64,000 nt of DNA, from the NCBI GenBank assembly GCA_965644315.1, contig CBFFRQ010000006.1, forward strand, positions 1-64,000. The letters are read 5' to 3'. Source of the stretch: Caecitellus pseudoparvulus (Eukaryota; Bigyra: Bicosoecida). The notes below the pieces were generated by a model that saw only the letters and a list, made by a program, of their open reading frames with translations, was not told the origin of the DNA and did no database searches. Positions 34,715 to 46,750 of the stretch are shown in pieces (positions within the stretch are counted from its first letter, which is position 1; each line of letters starts with the position of its first letter). A program made the position numbers and the translations under genes.

Positions 34715-35240
34715 CTCTGCTGGGAGTGGCGTGCCAATTTCCGCACTTGGCTGAACAGAGCCCTGCTCGCAGCAGGCAGGCAGAAACGGGTAATGCAGAC
34801 ACGCAAAGGACTGCAAAAAGGGGGTGTTAAGCATGCGGGATCTGATTTGGTTTCGCATGCGGGTTGATGTGCAACGTGTGCCTGGTTCAGGTGAGCGAAG
34901 AGCTGGAGCAGGCTTCGCAGCTGCAGAGAGACCGTTTTGGCGCTTGGAGCTGCTCGATGGTGACACTGGGAGCCAGACCAGCTGCACCATGTGCTGTCTG
35001 TCATCATGCTGCTCGCAGGCTCCCGCGTCCTGGCGCCGCCAAGGCGTCACTTGAGCATGCACTGTTGAGACAAATCATGCTCCAGCTGCGGGTACAGTAC
35101 ATTGCTCGCTGCTCCAAAACGCAACAAAAACCGTCCCTTGCACGGACAAGATCGCGTACCTGCAATATCAGCCAGGCTCAGCACATTGGGCCGCATTGCT
35201 GCAGCCAGCTGCGTGCCAGCAGCCGCCCCACAAACCAGCC
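34715..35240. other. Divergent promoter region between lysine-tailed gene and uL4m
   Basis: 526 nt between two divergent ATGs. It may contain a 5' exon of the minus-strand gene, since its frame stays open. No RNA gene or repeat is seen. Confidence 0.35.
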
Positions 35241-36385
35241 ATGGCTGCCTCGCGGGCAGTGGCCGTGCTTCGCCGGGCAAACCTGGGGATCACAGCACGC
35301 ACCCAGTGGATGCCTGTAAGTTTTCAACTCCAAGGACGCCCCGAATTCCGCGCGGTGCTCGTCCCTTGTGCCGGGAATCGCGGCGGTTGGCTGGACTGGT
35401 TCGTGCTTCCAATTCCGCAGGTGCGAGGCATCAGCACGTCTCACACCGCCCTGCAAGAGGCAGCGGCGTCAGCTCAGAGCACAGTGGAGCTTCCGCCCAA
35501 CCTCATCTTGGACGACCCCAGTGTTCTGCAGCCGCCTCAGTCTGCGGCAGTGCCTCCGACTCACCTGGCCACGGCTGGTGCGTACGCTGCTGGCGGCGAC
35601 TCTTTCGGACTGCGTACATGACGCCCTGAATCTCACCCGTCCCGGCACAGACCTGCACTTTAGCGAGCGCAGCACAATCCCTGTGAAGCAGTTCCTGGAC
35701 GCCTCTGAAACGGGCCAGACCGTGACGTTGTCTGAGCAGTGCGTGGCGAGGAGGCACTGCCGCGTGGGCCGAAAGCAACTCCCCCTCCCCCCTCTTGCTG
35801 CACAGCGTGTTCAACGCCCCCATGCGATCTGACATCGTGCACCGAGTCGTGCGTTGGAACCTCGCCCAGGCCCGCCCCGACCACCCCGGCGCCAAGAAGC
35901 GAGGGGAAGTGTCGGGATCCACCCGCAAAATGTTCCCTCAAAAAGGCAGGGGCGCGGCACGTGCGGGCATGAACATGGTGCCTGGGCGGTACGGCGGGCC
36001 CAAGGCGCACCCCCCTCGTCCCAAGTCGTGGAAGTTCACCCTGCCACGCAAGGTGCGGCACCTTGGGCTACGGGTGCTGCTGTCGGCCAAGGTGGCCGAG
36101 GGACGACTTCACATCGTGCCCAGCCTGGCGCCGCCCACCCACAAGACCAAGGACCTCCTGGACGCCCTGGCGGCGTGGGGCGTGGAGGGCGACGAGGGTC
36201 GCGCGCTGTTCCTGTGTGAGCAGGAAGTGCACCCCAACCTGCTGCTCGCGTCTCGGGCACAGCCCAAGCTGTCCACGGCGACGTTTCGCGACGTCACGGC
36301 GCTGCAGCTGATCAAGCACAAGCACGTGTTCGTGTCTGAGGAGTCGCTGGCCATGCTGGAGCGCCGGCTCAGTGCGCTGGCGTGA
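35241..36385 (+). CDS. Mitochondrial large-subunit ribosomal protein uL4m (MRPL4)
   Basis: Four exons: 35241-35315, 35421-35577, 35651-35738 and 35806-36385. Introns are 105, 73 and 67 nt; donors are GTAAGT, GTGCGT and GTGCGT. The product has 299 residues. The N-terminus (MAASRAVAVLRRANLG...) is basic and Ala-rich like a mitochondrial presequence. The uL4 signature is clear: VFNAPMRSDIVHRVVRWNLAQ, then KKRGEVSGSTRKMFPQKGRGAARAG (the tunnel-loop region), GPKAHPPRPKSWKFTLPRKVRHLGLRVLLSAKV, and a C-terminal LIKHKHVFVSEESLAMLE. It binds 23S rRNA near the exit tunnel of the mitoribosome. Exon joins were set by matching the uL4 consensus across each boundary. It is convergent with Ctf8. Confidence 0.93.
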
Positions 36386-36394
36386 GGCAGCAGC

Positions 36395-36402
36395 AATGCA
36401 TT
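36395..36402. terminator. Candidate 3'-end motif AATGCATT in convergent spacer
   Basis: Sits in the 31-nt spacer between the uL4m stop (36385) and the Ctf8 stop (36417). Confidence 0.42.
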
Positions 36403-36416
36403 GACAGAGGGTGGCG

Positions 36417-36922
36417 TTACAACAGCAGGCGTGCGCGTTTGGACAGCGATGACTCGCCTCCACGCACGATGGGCAGGGGCCTGCTTTCAAAGATGACTTT
36501 CTCGTGCACATAGCCCACGATGCTGAATGCAGGCGTGGGCGGCACACCGGCACCCGCGGCGTCAGGCTGCGAAGCTGGAGCGCCAGCCGTGCTGGGTGAG
36601 ACAGGTGTGAACTGTGCTGGCACACTCGAACTGCTGGGCAGCTTCTGCATGACGGCCAACGGGGCCTTCAGCTTCTGAACCTTGCCTTCCAGCTCATGGT
36701 GGCCGATCACGATGAACGGCTTCCCCTGCGGTGTCAACAGGGGCGCAGGGTGCGTGCCACCGCTTTGCACCCCTGCGGATTTTGAGCCCTCACCTCCCGC
36801 ACAGAGATTGTCCCGACGCTCTGCCCGTCGAGTGTGTCTTGGTCAGCAGAGCGCAAGGTGCCTTGCAACTCGATGAGCATGTACTTGAGCTTTTCGCCGT
36901 GGGTATGCACGGGGATGATCAT
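36417..36922 (-). CDS. CTF8: Ctf8, subunit of the Ctf18 alternative clamp-loader complex
   Basis: Two exons: 36922-36794 and 36725-36417 (68-nt intron, GTGAGG donor), giving 145 residues. The N-terminus MIIPVHTHGEKLKYMLIELQGTL matches the Ctf8 beta-strand/WVLMELQG region. Exon 2 opens GKPFIVIGHHELEGKVQKLKAPLAVMQK, corresponding to the highly conserved PxLIxGHHxLxGKxxxLxKPFAV block, and the C-terminus EKVIFESRPLPIV matches KILFKTRPKPII. In known systems Ctf8 binds Dcc1 and the Ctf18 C-terminus, linking the loader to DNA polymerase epsilon and sister-chromatid cohesion. A Ser/Pro/Ala insert of about 40 residues separates the two conserved blocks, longer than in human. Confidence 0.9.
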
Positions 36923-37218
36923 GGCAGCACGCCGCCTGGTCTCCTCGCGCCAACCTTCGTTTGAGCTGCCAAGGCTCGCCGGCACACAGCACAGACGGGA
37001 GCACAGGTGCAGCACGCTCGACCAGGGACAAGTCCCCAAGCCCCCGCCTAATAATCAGACTACTTGCATTGTATCTTTTCTCCCAAGGTGTGCGGGGAGT
37101 CCCTTCCGTTGCGCAGGTTGCCATGCGTGGCGCTCAGTCGATGGACGACCCAACCCACTTGACACCACCTCCCCGCCGAGATGACCACACCGATGTGACG
37201 CCCTCTCAGCACACCCCC

Positions 37219-40200
37219 TTACCCTAACACTTGCCCACTAACAACCTCGCCGTCATCCGAGTCATCTTCCTGCACTTTGGCCTCTGGCGCTGCTTCAGGG
37301 GCGGAGTCAGCGGGCGCAGCCTGAGCTGCAGCGTCAAAGACACTGTCACTGTCCATGGCCTGCATGTAGTCCAGGCCGTACTTTCGGGGATCAACACTGA
37401 CACTTTGTAGCACCCCCATCAGCTTGCGCTGCTGCTCAATGAGTGTGTTTACCAGCTGTGCTTCCACGTACTTCAGTTCCTCCTCCTTCTCGACGCGCTC
37501 GTCCTCAGCAGCTTCCATCTGTGCTTCTGCAGCAGTAAGCTTGTCCTTCTGCTCAGACACTTTGATGATCATGGCGTCCATGTCGCGGTCCACGCGTTTC
37601 TTCTTGCGGGTCAACGCGACGTTCACCTTGCCATCTTGCAGGATGCTCTGCCGAGATAGCTCTTGCATCTCGATTTCAAGCTGGCGAATCTGCCCTTCCA
37701 TGAGACCCATACCCTTTTGGAGGTTCTCGTGCTTCTCTTGGAGGGCTTGCTTTCGATCGTACACTTCGGCCAGCTCGTTCTGCAGCACCGTGCTCTGCAC
37801 CTTGTGCTCCAGCAGCAGCTCCCGCTTGTGGGCCGTGAGGGTTTCGAACAAGGACTGCTGCATGAGCAGCAACTCGTGCACGCGGTCCTTTTCGTCCTGC
37901 AGTTGCCCTTCGAGGCTCTCCACCTTTGCCGCCCACTCAGCCTCCAGGCGCTCCAACGCCTGGGCACGCTCATTGTCCTTGCGCTGCACCATGTCCCTGA
38001 ACTTCTTCAAGTCATGCGCAACGACGTGCACGAGCTTCAGGCCTTGCAGCACGCCGGCCTTGCGGAGGTTCTCGATCTCCTTCCGGAGCTTGAAGGCCAG
38101 CTCATCCTGGGCCTCCAGCTGCTCCCGCAGCTCTGCGCACTCCTCCTCCGTCAAGTCACGCTCTTCCCGCAGCTTGTTCATGGCGCCCTCAATGCTGCCG
38201 AGTAGCTTCTCGCTTTCCTCCCGGAGCTCCTCCATAGCCTCTTCCTGCTCTTCCGCGGCCTGTCGCCGCACGACCTCCACTGCCTCGGCTCGCTCGATGG
38301 CGGCCTTCTGCAGCGTGTCCTCGATGGAGGCAAGGCGCTCCTCCTCGGCCTGCTGCATGGCGCTCTCCAGGCGCAGCTGGGCAGCTTGCTCCGCTTTGTC
38401 CACAGCTTCGGCGATGCGTCGGTCCATTTCAGCAGCCATCTTGGCCCGCTCGGCCTTGGTTTCCTCCATGAACGCGTTCAGCGCAGCCAGGCGCTGCTGC
38501 TCCATTTCGTTCATGGCGGCTTCCATTTCGTCTGCGTACTGGGACCGGATGGATGCCATGGCTTCTTGGTGCTGCGCCTCCAGCTCCTGCTCGCGCTCCT
38601 GCAGGCGCTTCTCCCACTCTCGGTTGAAGGCGGCCAGCGCTGCAGCCTTCTCCGCCTCGGCAGCCTCCAGCGTTGACTGGATGGCCTGAGCTAGCTCCTT
38701 CGCATGCTGCGTCAGCAGCTTGACGCGGACGTCCTCCCCTTGCATGCTCAGCAGCTCCATGTTTTGGGCGTGCTGCTCCGTGAGTCGCGTCGCTTCAGCC
38801 TTGATGTCCATGACGGCGGCCAGCATCTCCGCTTCCTTCGCCGTGACCACCTCCTCCAGTCGCCGCTGCCAAATCGCCTGCGTCTCTGCCATGGTGTCCT
38901 TGGCAGTGGACTGGGCTTGCTCAATGGCGGCTTCTACAGCTGTTGCCTTCTCTTGGGCCCACGTCGCCTCTGCGTCCTTCAGGCACGTCGCATACTCCTC
39001 CTTCATCTTCTCCAGGATCTCAGTGGCAGCCTCACGGGCGGCGTTCACCTCAGCCCTCGCCCTCGCCTCTGCATCCGCGATGGCCTTCACTTTCTCCTCC
39101 ACGACTGCCTTGAGGGCGTTCTCCCTGTCAGTCAAGGCTTTGGAGAAGGCTGTCTCCATGGCGTCCCGGTGTTTGCTGGCCATCGTGGACACGACTTCGT
39201 CTTGCATGTTCTTGCTTTCCCGCTCGAACTCCTGGAACCGAGCGTCGTACTCTTGCCGCAAGTCAAGAATCTCCTCCTGTTTTGCCTGCTCCCACGCGTC
39301 CTGTGCGGCTTTCAGCTCGGCTGCGGCCTCTTTCTCCTTCTGCGCCGCGATGCGCTGGCCATGAGCCGCCCGGTCTTCCTCTGCCTTCACTCGCGCAGCC
39401 TTCAGCGCTTGTTCCTTGGCGAAGGCAGCGTCGTCAGCGGCTTGAGACATGCGAGCCTCAACACTGCCCAAAGCTGCGGCTCGCTCAGCTTCAGCGTCCC
39501 TTGCCAGCTGCTCCGCCGCGTCGCGGGCTGCCTTGAGCGCCTCTCGCTCGGCAACCCACTCTTCGCGCTGCGATGAGAAGGTGTCCGCTTGGCGTCGACT
39601 GTGCTCCTGCATGTCGGCCGCTCGCTTGTCCAGCTCGGCTTGCATGGCTGCTCGCGCTGACTCCAGCCCATCAGCCAGGAACGCCTCAGCCTGGGCAGCG
39701 GCCTCTGCTATGCGTGCTTGCACTGCAGCAGGGTCCAGGCGCTGGATGACGGCGAGAGCATCTTCCGTTTCCATGCGACTGCGCTCAATGTCCAACTGTG
39801 CGCGCAGCTGACCTTGTTTCGCATCCTTCAGCTGCGATGCAAAGGCGAGCTGGTCGCTTTCCACCCGCTTTTCCAGCCTCGTCGCCTCATCCCGCGCTTC
39901 CTGCAACAGGCGCGCCATTTCCGCGTGCTTTCCCCCGGCTTCCCTCGCTGCTCGCTGCAGTGCATCGGACACAGCTTCACGGACTGCCACAGCCTTCTCG
40001 GCTTCGAGAGACTCCTTCATCTCCTGCTCCGCGACGTGCACCTGCCGAGACACCTCCTCCAGAGCGGCAGCCTGCCGTTGCTTCGCCTCCTCCATGATGG
40101 CGGCAGACGCCTGGGCGGCACGGGCCATGGAGGCTTCATGCTCTGCGGTGAGGTCTTGCAGTTCCTTCTCGTGCCCAGCGCGCACCTTTTGTAGATTCGC

Positions 40201-43200
40201 CTGGTGCTCCTGTTCCAAAGCCTGCAGCGCCGCCTGCTGTGCAGCCTTCGCCGAAGCAGCTGCCTCGTCCATGTCCCTGCGAACGCGTGCCTCCAGTGCC
40301 GCGACGCGGGACTGCTCTGCCTCGCGCATCTCCTGACGTGCGTCTTGCACGGCAGCTTGGACCTCCTCGCTGAGACGTGCCTCGAATTCACGTTTGAGCG
40401 CCTTGCTGGCTGCAGTGTGTTTGTCCATGAGGCCCACAAGCTTGGCGTCGTGCTCGCTCTGCATCTCTCGGATCTGAGCATCGTACCGGTCTCGTAGCTC
40501 GCTGATTCGCTGCTCCGCCTCGCCCACAAGCTGGCTCTGCAGTGCACGGCGCTGGGCCTCATTCATCTTGCCCTCCTCTTGCGCGGATTGCAGCAGCATG
40601 GCTCGATCGCGGGCGTTCGCGTCTTGCAGCCGCCTGCGCTCCTCCTCCCACTCACGCTGCTTTTCAGCCATGGAGTCCTCCAACTGTTGCAGCTGCTGTG
40701 TAGTTTTCTGTTTCTCCTGTCGCCCTGCCTCTGCTCGCGCCCGGGCCGACGCCTTTGCCTCAGCTTGCGCCAGCTCAGCGGCCTGCTGCAAGCGCCCCAC
40801 CTCCGCTTGCAGCGCTTCCATCTGGGCCTTGCACCCCTCCAGAGAAGACCGCGTAGCTGACACCTCTCGCTGAGCCTCTCTGAGACGCTCCGTGGCTTGA
40901 TCAGCCGCTGCACGTGCCTCCTGCAGGCGCTGGCCAAAGCGGCGCTCAGAGGATGCGAGGCGTTCTTCGAGAGACGACCGCACTGCCGCTTCCCGGGCAG
41001 CGATCTCTTCTTTCACAGACTGTTCTGTGTCCCATGCCCCTCTCAGAGCAGCTGCTTCGCGCTCCTTGGCCTCGACAAGGTTGCCCTTCAACCTCGCAAT
41101 TTCACCTCGCAGCGCCTCCGCTTCTGCTGCTGCACGGACCGATGCAGCTGCGGCAGATGGACCCGAGTGCGCGTCCACAGTCTGCAGCAGTCTCTGTCGA
41201 TCCGATGCGGCTGTCTGTCGCGCCACCTCCACGACATTTTCAGCGTCCTCCATGACTCGTGCCGCAGTGCTGTCATATGCAGCCTTCAAGTCTGCCAGTT
41301 GCTGCTGGAACTGCCCTCGCATCGCTTCGATGGACTTGCTCGCGTGTGCACGTGCCTCCTCGAAGGCTTGCTGGCGCGCTTTTGCCGCCTGGGCGCTGTC
41401 TGTGTCGCCAACTGAGGAGCCGCCTGCGCTTCCCTCCGCGCCGGCTAGCGCCTCAGCTTGCCGCAACTGGAGCTGCAATTCTTGCACTGTGGCAGCATGG
41501 TCAGCGCGGGCTGTCGCAAGCTCCTGTCGGAGTTCGGTTCGGGTGCTGCGCAGCTCTTCCCTTGTATGCGCTAGCGTCACCCGAAGCGACGCTTCCCGGG
41601 CCTCTGCCTCAGCAAGAGCTTCCACGGCCGACGGGTTTGAGTCCCCGGTGGGTGCCCCCTTTCCATCTTGGTCAACTGCCGGCTTGGCGGTTTGTGATGC
41701 CTGGTGCAGCTGGTCTTGGTGGCGTGCCTCGAGGGCATCCAGCGCGATTGCGTGAACGGACTTCAGGGTCTCCTCAGCTCGCTGTACGCGTTTGTCTGCT
41801 TCAGCGCGCAGCTGAGCCCTCACTGCAGCTTCCCGTGCCGCTATTCTGTCTTCAAATTCTTGCTCCAGAGCAGCTCTCGCGTCTTCGGCCTCCTGCAACA
41901 CCTTCCGAACGTCGTGTTGAATACGCTCCTCCAGGTGTGCGCGCTCCTCGGCGCGTGCCATGTCCACCGCCTTCTCGCGTTCAACAGCTGCGCTGGCTAC
42001 AGCACTCCTGAGTTCTGCAGACAGCGTGTTTAACGCCTGGGATTTGGCGTCAAGGCTCGTCAGCAGTCGGATGCGCTCCTCCTGCATGGCAGTCAGCTGT
42101 GCTTGCACTCTGGCAGAAGCTCGCTGCTCGGCTTCCGCCCGTGCTGTGGCTACAATGGTTGGAATGTCCGCTTGCCCGCGCTTCGCGTCAATGCTTCGGG
42201 CCATGCGCTGGGTCTCCGCATGCGACTGCGCGAGGGCTTCTGCCACTGCGTCATCCCGGTCTTGCGCGGCGCTCCTGGTCGCGTCGGCCACTGCTTGCCG
42301 CACTTCTCGAGCCACCTCCTCCTTGGCATCAGCAGTGACCCGCTCCACAAGCGCACGAGCTTCCTGTAACTGACTGCTTAAGCTGGCGGCGTGCGTCTCT
42401 GTGCGTTCCTTGTCATGCAGTGCTTGCTGCAGCTCTCGTTCCAGGGCCCGTGCCTTGCGCGCTTCCTCCAGCACACCCTCATACCTGCGCTTCCACAGCG
42501 CGTCAAGCTGGCTCAAGGCGGCCGCTGTGGAGGCTTCAGCGGCTGCTCGTGCGCGTTGCATGTCGCTCCCTGCGTTCACCTGCAGACGGGCAACCTGTCG
42601 GGCAGCTTCCTCCTTTACAGTGGCTTGGGAGGCAAGAGCATGGGCCTTCTCAGCCGCCAGCACACGAACCTGGCGCTCTTGTTCCCGCAGAAGCGACAGC
42701 AGCCGCGCCTTGGAGGATCTCACTGACACGGGCGAGTCTGTGGCTTCTGGGGTGGCTGACGGACTGCTATCGGTGGCTTGCTCTGCTTGCCGCGCCTCCA
42801 CCGCGGCGATTGCTTTCGCGTGTGCCTCCTGCAGCTCCGCGAGTTGGCGCTCAAATGCCACTCTGGCGGCGTCGCTGCTGGCCTGGACACTCTCGAGTTT
42901 GCGTTGGCACTCGGCACGGAAGGCCTCTAGTGACGAAGTGTCAGCGCTGCCGGCCTCTTCAGCCTGGCGCTGTGCAGCAGCAAGGTCCGCTGCGTGCTTC
43001 TGCTCGCTTCTCTGCCGCTCCTCCTCGAAGTCTGCCCTGAGCTTGGCGTTGGCGTCCGTGGCGCGGGTGAGGTTGGCTTTGAATCCCTCCAGTCGCCCCT
43101 CTGTGTCAGCCAGTTGCTCGCGGGCGGCAGAGAGCTCCTTTTCCAGTCGGCGCACAGTGGCCATGGAACTGGCTGACGCAGACGAGTCGCCCCGCGCTGC

Positions 43201-45420
43201 CCCCACGCTTCCAGCCCGCAAGACCTCCATTTCTGCACGCAGGGCCCGGTTCTCTGCTACGAGTGCCTCTTTCACGGGACCAGCAGCCCCTGCACTGTGT
43301 CGGTAGCTCTCAGCTTCACGTTTGGCGTCCTCCAGCCTTGCGTTGGCGATGCGCAGGTCCGCTTGGCCTGCTGCGACTTCCTGCTGCAGCCGCCTCTGCT
43401 CTGATTCCGCCAAACTCAGCTGGGACTGCAGGGACTTGTTTTCAGCCCGGGCCCGACCCAAGTCTGCCTCTGCCCCCTGCAGTCCGCCGCCTGCCACGAG
43501 AACGGCTGGGGCACGTGTGGACGCCAGGGCGTCGTCTTCCCGTTGCAGCAGTTGCCCCTTCAGCCTCCTGCGCTCCTGCCGGAATTCCTCTTCAACACCA
43601 GCAAGGCGCTGGGCGAGTTCTTGCTTGGTGGCGCGCTCCATGTGAAGCAGCTCGTTGACCCGTTCCAGCTCAAGCTGAGCTTTGCGCAGTTCAGGGGAGG
43701 CCCCTTCCTCCCCCCGCTCTCCAGTTTCAGGCAGCCCGGCCGATGATCGCACGCGTGCCTTGACCTCGGCGATGAGGCGGGCGTTCTCCACTTCCAGGCG
43801 GTCTGCATGACTTTTCGCAGCTGCCTCTGCTCGTCTGGCTTGGGCCAGATCCTGTGTAGCGCTGCCGAGGTTCACTCTCAGCGTGGCCATGGTGTCTTCC
43901 AGCTCATCAAAGGCAGCCTTCATCCCCAGTAGCTCTTGTCGATGGGCATGCTGCAGCTCATCTACAGCCCGCTGTTTTGCTTCAGTCGTCTCAAGCCTGG
44001 CCTCTTCCAATCGCTTGGTGAGAGTGCCGACCGACTGCAGCAAGTCCTCGTTCACATTCCCTTGCGATGATGTGAGCGTCGAGATTTGTGCCTCCGCAGC
44101 CACCAGCTCTCGCTTCGCCGCAGCAAGCGAGGCTTGTAGCTGGCGAGCATTGTCCTGCTCGCCGCTCAGCTCTGCCCGGGTCTTCCTCAGCTTGCCTTTC
44201 AGCTTCTCTACCACCACCTCCATCTCCGCGGACTTGCCAGGCTCCGTGTACGAGGCAGCAGGCACAGCCTCCTTGCTCTCATGCGCAGGCCAAGCGGTAT
44301 TATCTCCAGGGTTGGAGAACAACTTTCTGGGCAGGGGGAGGGCGTCAGCACCCTCTGGCACACTGCCAAAGCCTGAGCCTACCTTCAACGACGAGTCATC
44401 CAGGGTGGCTGGGCCTAGGTGCTCCCGGGGCTGCGCGAGGAGGTCAATGTGCCCAGTGGTCTTGGGACCGTCGTGCAGTGTGGGCAAGTCTGTGCGGATG
44501 CCTGGCATGGGGGCAACGTCCTGTTCACCTTCTACTCGCAGCGCCGTGACGCCCAGCAGCCAAGGGCTGCCTGCTGGGTCAACTGCCCACTCGGTGTCAC
44601 AGGACACGATGCGCGCCTTCCACCTGCCCTCCAAGAAGACGATGAGACGCTTTGCTGCAGAGGAAATCGCGGATTGGGCCTTCTGCGTCACGCCTGCCCC
44701 ATGAAGAGGCTGCACCGTGGAGCTCTGCAGGGACCGAGGAACGAGGTGCGGACGGCACCGAGCACAGTCAGGCGGCCAACCCACCTCATTGGATCCAGTG
44801 ATAATCCACTCGTGCTTGAATGGTGTTGAAGACGGTGGTGGCTGGGTGCGTGTCTGCACAGGGTTCGAGGAATGCCTGTGGGAGCGTGGTGGGCAGCGCC
44901 TGCCGGGCGCTTGTCTCACCTGCACTGCCCCAACTCCGCGCAGCGCCCCTGTGTGCAGCTGTTTGAATACTGAATCCAATCCTTGTCCATCCACCGCCAC
45001 CGCATTGCCGTCCGCTAGGAACAGCACCGCCGCCTGTGCGTGGCAGCGGGGCGTGGGCGTGGGCACATGCACGACCTTTCGTTGACTCTGGCAAGCTCAC
45101 CACAGCCGTTCCCGGCGACACCCCTTTCATGAACCGGTGGCGCATCTTTCCAAGTGTGACCTGTTCATCTTTTCGCTTCATGACTGCCCCTGCTTTGTTC
45201 ACGGCCAGCCAGCGCTGCACTCTTGCAGTGCCGTTTGCATCCTGCGTTGGCCAGGAAACGGAGTGCCTTGCGCTCCACTGCAGTGCAAAGCCAGCGCACC
45301 CACAAGCTGCATGAGAATGGTGTCTGGCAGGTGAACCCTGCACCGTGGCTTGTTGCCATCACTCCACAGTGCTTGCAGCACGCGCAGGGCTGGTGCGGCA
45401 GTGGCGCCTGCCGCTGCCAT
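37219..45420 (-). CDS. Giant coiled-coil protein, 2,648 aa
   Basis: Five exons: 45420-45304, 45241-45101, 45033-44920, 44853-44785 and 44724-37219. Introns are 62, 67, 66 and 60 nt, all phase 0. The roughly 250-residue N-terminus is globular (VLQALWSDGNKPRCRVHLPD, VQRWLAVNKAGAVMKRKDEQ, VAVLFLADGNAVAVDG-like, KHEWIITGSNE, WKARIVSCDTEWAVDPAGSPWLLG). Everything after about 44200 is an almost continuous Glu/Ala/Gln/Lys/Arg heptad-type coiled coil of about 2,300 residues, closing with a short acidic tail. No motor or kinase domain is present. It is likely a cytoskeletal, basal-body or Golgi scaffold. The first exons were assigned by phase and codon quality; the last two introns are stop-free, so unspliced reading is also possible. 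It is divergent from the HSD17B10 gene. Confidence 0.8.
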
Positions 45421-45701
45421 GGCTGGTGCTCCCTCCCCGCGTCGAGACCAGCGAAAGTCCACAAACAGCAAGGAAGGTGAAAGTTGCGGCAGGCACTTGG
45501 AATGTGGGCTCTTTCTATGCGCTACTTGGGCGCCCTTCTTCGAGATTTGGCCATGGTTTTGCATTGCAGCTGTTGTGGTCCTGGCTCGGCGTCTGGCCCG
45601 CACTTGTGGATTCCGGCTACTATATGAAATTCGGTGCTACTCCCCGGCCAGCGAATCACAGCCTGGTTTTTCGACCGCCTCTGTCCTCTCCGTCAGCCGC
45701 G

Positions 45702-46681
45702 ATGTCCCTCTCTGGCCGTGTGGCCCTCATCACCGGCGCGGCCTCTGGCCTCGGCCACGCCGCTGCCAAGCGCATTGTGCAGCAGGGTGGCGCAGCCGTC
45801 ATTGTCGACCTGCCCAGCAGCAATGGAGAAGCAGTGGCCAAGGAGCTGGGATCCCAGGCAGCGTTCGCGCCTGCAGACATCACGAGTGCCGATGACGTGC
45901 GTGGGCTCGAGGCAGGGACGGCGCTCAACTTCCGCACTCTGCTGGCTTGGTTTCGCAGGTCAAGGCCGCCATCCAGACGGCTGTGTCCCAGTATGGCACT
46001 CTGAACACTGTCGTTCAATGTGCCGGGATCGCCCCGCCCGCCAAGATTGTCGGGAAGAAAGGCGCTCATGACCTGGACTTGTTTGCCAAGGTGCGCTGGC
46101 TGGCGCAATACCTGCAGCTGGCCCAGCACCGCCACACCCGGCCTGCCCTCTGAACCTGTGCTCTCCCAGGTGGTGCAAGTGAACTTGATCGGCACCTTCA
46201 ACGTCCTGCGCCTGGCTGCCGAGCAGATGGTGTCGCAGGAGCCCCTGCAGAGCGGGGACCACGAGGAGCGTGGCGTCATCATCAACACGGCCAGGTATGA
46301 GCGCCCGTGTCCACCCCGCACGCCGCACTTGGACATCCTCACCCGCCCTGCATCCACAGCATTGCCGCCTTCGAGGGCCAGGTGGGCCAGAGTGCCTACT
46401 CTGCCTCCAAGGGCGGTGTCGTCGGTCTCATGCTGCCTGCTGCGCGGGAGCTGGCCAAGTCGGGTGTGCGGGTGAACACCATCGCGCCAGGGCTGTTCCG
46501 CACGCCCATGATGGCCGGCCTGCCAGACAAGGTGCAGCACGACCTGGCCGCGACAGTGCCCTTCCCCACCCGCCTAGGCAACCCTGAGTACTACGCCAGC
46601 CTCGTGGAGAGCATCATCTCCAACCCCTACCTGAACGGGGAGGTTATTCGCCTGGACGGCGCTCTGCGCATGTCTGCCTGA
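45702..46681 (+). CDS. HSD17B10: 3-hydroxyacyl-CoA dehydrogenase type 2 (HSD17B10-like SDR), mitochondrial
   Basis: Four exons: 45702-45896, 45959-46090, 46170-46294 and 46360-46681. Introns are 62, 79 and 65 nt; donors are GTGCGT, GTGCGC and GTATGA. The product has 257 residues; human HSD17B10 has 261. The Rossmann motif TGAASGLG (11-18) and [10 protein letters not shown] give NAD binding. [15 protein letters not shown]-equivalent [18 protein letters not shown] and VIINTAS follow. The catalytic triad is Ser151, Tyr164 and Lys168 (in AYSASKGG), and the C-terminus [17 protein letters not shown] is nearly identical to the human protein. It oxidises short-chain 3-hydroxyacyl-CoAs (isoleucine and fatty-acid breakdown); in animals it is also a mitochondrial RNase P subunit. 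Start at [12 protein letters not shown]; an in-frame upstream ATG could add a presequence. Confidence 0.95.
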
Positions 46682-46696
46682 GGGTGCCGTGGGCGG

Positions 46697-46704
46697 AATG
46701 CATT
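46697..46704. terminator. Candidate 3'-end motif AATGCATT in convergent spacer
   Basis: AATGCATTGCA lies 16 nt past the HSD17B10 stop, within the 69-nt spacer to the opposing stop at 46751. Confidence 0.42.
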
Positions 46705-46750
46705 GCAACCACAGGTGACTCCGCCCGGGTGGCGTGACCTGCCGCACACG

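Noticed and set aside
37424-38689. Ser/Cys/Arg-rich 421-codon plus-strand frame
   Set aside because: It is the reverse complement of a Glu/Ala/Gln-rich coiled coil, which produces long Ser/Cys/Phe-rich antisense frames.
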